Shown here: piece by piece, positions 59,487 to 64,000 of the stretch | How the letters are laid out: each line of letters begins with the position of its first letter | Position numbering within the stretch: the first letter of the stretch is position 1 | The notes under the pieces: model-generated | The model's input: the letters and a program-made list of their open reading frames with translations, nothing else | Told to the model about the DNA's origin: nothing | The model's database searches: none | From: Ardenticatenales bacterium | GTDB taxonomy: Bacteria; Chloroflexota; Anaerolineae; Promineifilales; Promineifilaceae | Length of the DNA: 64,000 bases | Direction: 5' to 3' | NCBI GenBank assembly: GCA_020634515.1 | Contig: JACKBL010000007.1 | Location: 1 to 64,000 of the forward strand | Made by a program: the position numbers and the translations under genes

Positions 59487-60764
59487 ATGTACTGGCGAAT
59501 TCTGCGTCATACCCTCAAGTTTTTGCTTTTGACTTGCCTGGTTGCCGCCGTCCTGGTCCCGGAGTGGCCGGCTTTTCAGGATACGCGCTACCGACTGAGC
59601 GCCCTGATCGGTCAGCGCAACTTCGATTTTGTGGTTTGGGGCGCGCGAGCTTTGGCGGCAAAGGCGGATGCCGGCATCACCGCCAGCGCCGCTTACCTCG
59701 ATGAACCTACCCGCCAGCAGCAAGTCCTCGACTACCTCGACCTCATCAGCCAGAGCCGCCGCCTCAACAGCCAGATCGAAGCCATTTATGGTGACCCCAA
59801 CATGGCCGACCCGCAAGCCGCCTCCGCGTCGCTGCAACAAGAACTGGCCCAAATTCGCGCCCAAATGACCCAACGGCAATCATTGGTCGAATCCATTTTG
59901 CAGCAGCAAGTGGCCCACATCCTCGTCGAGCAAGGGTTTGGCGTGTTGGATGCGACGTGGCCGCCCGTGCAGATGCAGATGACGCCCCTGCCGTTGATCC
60001 TCATCGTCTCCCCCCGCGACGAAATTCGCCGCACCTACGGCATCCCCCTTGTGCCGGGGCTGACCACACCCGCCAAAGAAGCGCTGGAAGAAAGTGTCCT
60101 GGCCGACCTGGACATGTCCGCCCTCGTCGTGCCCATTGGCGGCCTGGGCATCTATCCGGCCATGATCATTGAAACGAGCGACATCAACTTCCTCGCGGAC
60201 ACCGTGGCGCACGAGTGGGCGCATCACTGGCTATCGCTGCACCCGCTGGGGATTCGCTATGCCGTGGACAACGACCTGCGCACCATCAACGAGACGGTCG
60301 CGTCGATTTTGGGCAAGGAAATCGGGGCGATGGTCATTGAACGGTACTATCCGCGGTTTGTGCCCCCGCCGCCCGCGCCCGTGGAGGAGTCGCCGCCCGC
60401 GCCGGATGCGCCGCCTCCCTTTGATTTTCGCGCGGAGATGGCGGAGACGCGCAAGACGATGGATGGTTTGCTGGCGGAGGGACGGGTGGCCGCGGCGGAG
60501 ATGTACATGGAGGCGCGGCGGCGGGTATTTGTGGCGAATGGTTACCAGATTCGCAAGCTCAATCAGGCATACTTTGCCTTCTATGGCGCGTACGCGGATA
60601 CGCCGGGGGCCACGGGGGAGGACCCGATTGGTCCGGCGATCAATGCGGTGCGCGCCGATTCGGCCACGCTGCATGAGTTTATGCAAAAGATGGCGCGTAT
60701 TCGTCAGGCGCAGGATCTGTTTGATTATTTGCCGGCATCTTCCGCTTCCCCCGCCTCTCCCTGA
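59487..60764 (+). CDS. Membrane-anchored putative zinc metalloprotease (HEWAHH)
   Basis: A 425-residue protein with an N-terminal membrane anchor (LKFLLLTCLVAAVLVPEW), a helical region (about 60-150), a beta-rich part (PLPLILIVSPRDEIRRTYGIPL) and the zinc motif H242-E-W-A-H-H247, with Glu269 in INETVAS as likely third ligand. A Pro-rich insert (about 290-315) and a helical C-terminal part follow. The family is not one I can name. Active site faces outside if the single anchor is right. Its 3' end overlaps the convergent TPR gene by 40 bases. Confidence 0.7.
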   Translation: MYWRILRHTLKFLLLTCLVAAVLVPEWPAFQDTRYRLSALIGQRNFDFVVWGARALAAKADAGITASAAYLDEPTRQQQVLDYLDLISQSRRLNSQIEAIYGDPNMADPQAASASLQQELAQIRAQMTQRQSLVESILQQQVAHILVEQGFGVLDATWPPVQMQMTPLPLILIVSPRDEIRRTYGIPLVPGLTTPAKEALEESVLADLDMSALVVPIGGLGIYPAMIIETSDINFLADTVAHEWAHHWLSLHPLGIRYAVDNDLRTINETVASILGKEIGAMVIERYYPRFVPPPPAPVEESPPAPDAPPPFDFRAEMAETRKTMDGLLAEGRVAAAEMYMEARRRVFVANGYQIRKLNQAYFAFYGAYADTPGATGEDPIGPAINAVRADSATLHEFMQKMARIRQAQDLFDYLPASSASPASP

Positions 60765-61177
60765 TCAGATAGCACCTCGCGCAACGTGCGGGCAATTCGC
60801 TGCGCATAAACGGCATATTCGGGGTCGCGTGCCGGCATTTGCCCATACGCCTCCAAATCCGCCAACGCCTCCGCAAACCGCCCCGCCGCCTGCAACGCCA
60901 GCCCGCGATTCAACAATGCCGGCCCATACGTCGGGTCCGCCGCCAGCAACGCCGTGAAATCCGCCAACGCCTCCGGGACCCGGTCCATCTCCCGCCAGAA
61001 TAAAATACCCCGATCCAGGCGCGCCGCGCGTAGATCGGGGTCCAATTCAACGGCGCGGCTAAAACAGCGCACCGCATTCTCATGTTCACGGCGAAAGCCC
61101 GCGCGATTGCCGAAATACCGGTGCAGGCTGCCGCGCATATACACGACGCGCGCACGAAAGACACGCCACCAGCTCAT
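60725..61177 (-). CDS. TPR-repeat protein
   Basis: A 150-residue protein with three to four TPR units: NAVRCFSRAVELDPDLRAAR, EALADFTALLAADPTYGPAL and FAEALADLEAYGQMPARDPE, with typical Ala/Gly/Pro positions. No membrane segment beyond a possible N-terminal amphipathic stretch. TPR proteins mediate protein contacts; no partner is indicated other than the convergent metalloprotease and the trxB gene 22 bases upstream on the same strand. Confidence 0.8.
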   Translation of the reverse strand: MSWWRVFRARVVYMRGSLHRYFGNRAGFRREHENAVRCFSRAVELDPDLRAARLDRGILFWREMDRVPEALADFTALLAADPTYGPALLNRGLALQAAGRFAEALADLEAYGQMPARDPEYAVYAQRIARTLREVLSDQGEAGEAEDAGK

Positions 61178-61199
61178 ATGCTCACCCGCCGCTCACGAC

Positions 61200-62123
61200 T
61201 CACTCCCGCTCGCTGAGCCACTTTTCCGTCTGCATGGCCGCCGCGCACCCCTGGCCTACGGACGTGGCAATCTGGCGATACACCGCATCCTGAATTTCGC
61301 CGGCGGCAAAGACGCCGGGCACACTGGTGCGCATCAATTCATCCGTGATCACGTAGCCGTGTTCGTCCATGGCCAGTTGGCCTTCCAGGAATTTGCTGTT
61401 GGGATAGTGTCCGATGAAGATGAAGACGCCATCGGTATCCAGTTGGCCCTTTTCGCCCGTCTTGACGTTGGTTGTCTTAAGTTGTTGGACGACGCCATTG
61501 CCGGCAATTTCATCCACCACCGTATCCCACACAAACGAGAGCTTATCATTCGCCTGGGCGCGTTTTTGCAGCATCGGCCCGGCGCGCAGTTCGTCGCGGC
61601 GGTGGACAATCCGCACATTGTTGGCGAATTTCGTCAGAAAAAGCCCCTCTTCCAGGGCGCTGTCACCACCGCCAACCACCACCACATCCTTGCCGCGGAA
61701 GAAAAAGCCGTCGCAGGTGGCGCAATAGCTAACGCCGCGCCCAATGTACGCCTCCTCGCCGGGAATGCCCAGGCGGCGCGGCGACGCCCCCGCCGTCACG
61801 ATCACGGCCTCCGCCATGAATTCCTTGTTGTGCGTTTTGATGTAGAACGGGGAGCCATTGTTGAAATCAACCGCTACCACTTCATCGTACTCATATCGCG
61901 TGCCGAACCGCTCCGCCTGTTTCTGCATCATTTCCACCAGTTCAGGGCCGGTTGTGCCCTCGGGGAAGCCTGGGTAATTTTCCACCTCATAGGTGAGCGA
62001 AATCTGGCCGCCCAATTGGCTGCCCACGATCACGAGTGGATTCAAGTTTGCCCGCGCCGTGTACAGCGCGGCGGTGAGGCCGGCAGGCCCGGAACCAATA
62101 ACAATTACGCGTTCTTTGTTCAT
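61200..62123 (-). CDS. trxB: Thioredoxin-disulfide reductase
   Basis: A 307-residue low-Mr TrxR: FAD motif [20 protein letters not shown], redox pair CATC (about residue 137) followed by DG, NADPH motif [24 protein letters not shown] for the 2'-phosphate, and the C-terminal [23 protein letters not shown]. It reduces thioredoxin with NADPH. The ATG at 62123 is chosen; ATG at 62147 would add eight residues and place AGGAG inside the gene. Followed by the TPR gene. Confidence 0.94.
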   Translation of the reverse strand: MNKERVIVIGSGPAGLTAALYTARANLNPLVIVGSQLGGQISLTYEVENYPGFPEGTTGPELVEMMQKQAERFGTRYEYDEVVAVDFNNGSPFYIKTHNKEFMAEAVIVTAGASPRRLGIPGEEAYIGRGVSYCATCDGFFFRGKDVVVVGGGDSALEEGLFLTKFANNVRIVHRRDELRAGPMLQKRAQANDKLSFVWDTVVDEIAGNGVVQQLKTTNVKTGEKGQLDTDGVFIFIGHYPNSKFLEGQLAMDEHGYVITDELMRTSVPGVFAAGEIQDAVYRQIATSVGQGCAAAMQTEKWLSERE

Positions 62124-62236
62124 CGTTTCGTGTCTATCTCCTTGCATGATTCGCCGGCGGCAGCGCTTGATGACAGGTGCACTGTTCACCGCCGCCGCGC
62201 CGTTCCTCAATTCTGACGAGTTCAGGTGAATGCGTC

Positions 62237-63448
62237 TTACGCGGGAAGCGGCAAGCGACAGGTGAAGGTCGATCCTTCTCCTTCCCGGCTCCTGACTTCA
62301 ATCTGGCCGCCGTGCTCCTGCACGATTTTTTGTGAGATGGAGAGGCCCAGACCACTGCCTTCGATGCCTTCGTTGCCCGGTACGCGGTAGAATCGCTCAA
62401 ACAAATGGGGCAGGTGTGCCGCGGGGATGCCATGGCCTGAGTCGCTGATGCTGAGCAGCAGTTCTTGCTCTTGCTGGCTGACGGTAATACGGACCTGACC
62501 GCCACGCCGATTGTATTTGATGGCGTTGGTGACGAGGTTGAGGAGGACCTGGCGCAGTCGCTCCCGGTCGCCGATTAGAGGGGGTGTATCTGGTGGAAGC
62601 GCGCTGGTGATGGTCACGTTCATGCCGGCAGCTCCTGCCTGCGTGGCCTGTATGACATCGCCTATCAGGGGGGGGATTTCCACGTTTTCCTGCGCCAGGT
62701 GCATCCGCCCCGATTCCAGGTGCGCCCAATCGAGAAAATCCCGCGTCATCTGTGACAATCGCCCTGACTCCTGGTAGACCATCCCAATCAACTGCCGGTT
62801 GGTTTCCTCAGGCAGTCTCCCCTGTTGCAGCATTTCGCTGGCGGCGATAATTGTCATCAACGGGGTTTTGAACTCATGCAAAATCTCCGCGATCAGGTCT
62901 GATTGCTGAAAGAGGCGGGCATTTTCGATAGCCACGGCTGCCTGCGACGCCAGCGCCATCAACAGGGCCGCATCCTGTTCCGAAAACGGTTTGTCGTGAT
63001 GCTTGTTGATCGCCTCCAACACGCCAATGACTTCTCCCTTGTTCATCAGCGGTACACCCAACAGAGAGCGGGTGCGAAAACCGATAACATCATCGACACC
63101 CGCATAGAAGCGGGGGTCTGATTGCACGTCCTCCAGGATGAGGGGTTTGCCGTTTAGCACAATCCAGCCGGCAATGCTATTTAGCGGTACAACCACGTTG
63201 TGTACGCGCGTCTCGTTGGTAGCGGCGACGAAATGCAGTTCGCCTGTTTGTTTGTCCATCAGTAAGATGGAGGCGACTTCCGTTTCCGTCAGTTCGACGA
63301 CGCTGTGAATGACGAGGTGTAGCAGTTGTTTCAGCTCTAGCGTGGAACTCAGTTGGATGGCGATTTCGATCAGGCGTTTTAACTGCGTCGCTTCTACGAC
63401 GGCTAATCCGTTAGACGCGGCAGTCGTTGTCGGTGGGGGAAAGGTCAT
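62237..63448 (-). CDS. GAF-domain sensor histidine kinase
   Basis: A 403-residue cytoplasmic kinase: GAF domain (about 25-180, [23 protein letters not shown]), dimerisation helix with phospho-acceptor His in [11 protein letters not shown] (about 203), and the HATPase_c domain with N-box [10 protein letters not shown]1 [10 protein letters not shown]-box FERFYRV and G2 GSGLGLSI. There is no membrane segment. The ATG at 63448 has GGAG five bases upstream. The window's only receiver protein (41320-41712) is distant, so the cognate regulator is unknown. Confidence 0.92.
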   Translation of the reverse strand: MTFPPPTTTAASNGLAVVEATQLKRLIEIAIQLSSTLELKQLLHLVIHSVVELTETEVASILLMDKQTGELHFVAATNETRVHNVVVPLNSIAGWIVLNGKPLILEDVQSDPRFYAGVDDVIGFRTRSLLGVPLMNKGEVIGVLEAINKHHDKPFSEQDAALLMALASQAAVAIENARLFQQSDLIAEILHEFKTPLMTIIAASEMLQQGRLPEETNRQLIGMVYQESGRLSQMTRDFLDWAHLESGRMHLAQENVEIPPLIGDVIQATQAGAAGMNVTITSALPPDTPPLIGDRERLRQVLLNLVTNAIKYNRRGGQVRITVSQQEQELLLSISDSGHGIPAAHLPHLFERFYRVPGNEGIEGSGLGLSISQKIVQEHGGQIEVRSREGEGSTFTCRLPLPA

Positions 63449-63474
63449 AATGGCTCCATTCAATTTTCATTGGC

Positions 63475-64000
63475 TCATGGCTCAGTTGCGTGCGAAAGAA
63501 AAGCTGCCGTTATCTGGGGCAAGATGTCCGCCACGTCGGCGCGGATGACCACATCGGCGTGGCTATCCATATAGGTGGCGCTTTCGTTGATAATGACCAG
63601 ATGCGCGCCCGTTTCCCGCGCCAGTAGGGGGAGATTGGCGGCCGGTTCCACTTCCAGCGATGTGCCGATGATGAGCATCAGGTCGCATGTGCGCGATTCC
63701 TTCCGCGCCTCGTTGAAGACTCGCACCGGCAGTTGTTCGCCAAAGAGGATGACGTTAGGTTTGAGGACGCCGCCGCAAGCAGGGCAGTGGGGGACGCGCT
63801 CTTGGGTGAGAACGTCCTGGAGGTAGGGGGCGGCGTCGAATACGTGATAGCAGCGGATGCACGTCATCTCGCGGATGTGTCCGTGCAGTTCGTAGACGGT
63901 TTGCGAGCCGGCGCGCGTGTGCAGCAGGTCGATGTTTTGCGTGATGACGCTTTTTAGCGGTCCGTGGGCTTCCAGTTGGGCCAGGGCAATGTGGGCGGGG
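63475..64000 (-). CDS. Sirtuin (SIR2-family NAD-dependent deacylase), N-terminus beyond the window
   Basis: The frame is open to the window edge and yields 174 residues of the C-terminal part: ITQNIDLLHTRAGS, catalytic His in ELHGHI, zinc pairs CIRC and CPAC, GVLKPNVILFGE, LMLIIGTSLEVEPA and the final NAD-binding INESAT. It removes acyl groups from lysines using NAD+. QNIDxLH has Leu where many sirtuins have Gly. It lies 26 bases upstream of the histidine kinase gene on the same strand. Confidence 0.92.
   Translation of the reverse strand, partial: PAHIALAQLEAHGPLKSVITQNIDLLHTRAGSQTVYELHGHIREMTCIRCYHVFDAAPYLQDVLTQERVPHCPACGGVLKPNVILFGEQLPVRVFNEARKESRTCDLMLIIGTSLEVEPAANLPLLARETGAHLVIINESATYMDSHADVVIRADVADILPQITAAFLSHATEP

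Overview
The window looks like a chromosomal segment of a member of the Chloroflexota, most likely Anaerolineae-like. This is an inference from gene content and style: a mevalonate kinase, a type-2-like IleRS under T-box control, Rex, a yloU-yloV-degV-recG-coaD block, Thr-Pro-rich secreted proteins, and moderately high GC. No rRNA or other phylogenetic marker is present to prove it. Two tRNA genes (Val-GAC, Leu-GAG) are present. I see no insertion sequence, prophage or CRISPR array. || Layout. 1-7140 (+): a tightly packed run that starts before the window edge. It holds two STAND/AAA-type ATPase genes (the first cut by the edge, the second fused to a trypsin-like protease), a Trypco1-type partner protein, two multi-pass membrane proteins, an Mrr-like PD-(D/E)xK nuclease, a single-pass membrane protein and a CAP-domain protein. 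It resembles the NTPase/trypsin conflict systems known from multicellular or complex bacteria. 7221-17369: rex, a MacA/MacB-like export system with two paralogous permeases (+), and an ABC-2 drug-export-type operon (-). 17501-31510: an MGMT-like protein, an alpha/alpha-toroid protein, a secreted multidomain alpha-amylase, a very large alpha-2-macroglobulin lipoprotein with a broken thioester motif, an MFS transporter and a HAD phosphatase. 31560-41712 (mostly -): polyprenol-type kinase, PfkB sugar kinase, a pair of SPFH proteins, tRNA-Val, lipoamide dehydrogenase, an FAD oxidoreductase coupled to a GcvT-like protein, and a response regulator. 41761-47033 (+): promoter, T-box leader, AlaX, an unknown gene and an IleRS with a swapped GxHH signature. 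47094-54880: a conserved housekeeping block (coaD, recG, degV, DAK2/FakA, Asp23) with divergent rpmB. 55130-64000: mevalonate kinase, a UbiA-type prenyltransferase, a tiny-peptide operon, tRNA-Leu, a sugar epimerase, a membrane metalloprotease, TrxB, a GAF histidine kinase and a truncated sirtuin. || Genome-wide signals. The palindromic octamer TGCCGGCA occurs roughly 65-70 times, against about 1-2 expected from base composition. At many sites it sits exactly where the DNA switches from G-rich to C-rich, so codon choice changes in mid-gene. It is absent from the first 2.98 kb, which is also AT-richer, suggesting recent acquisition of the ATPase/protease genes. Several families of hairpin repeats fill the intergenic gaps. 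|| The most unusual items are the octamer/skew-flip pattern, the ATPase-trypsin-Trypco1 operon, the two-peptide operon at 57333-57494 with a long leader, and the T-box-controlled GxHH IleRS. All functional calls are from reading motifs by eye; no database search was run.
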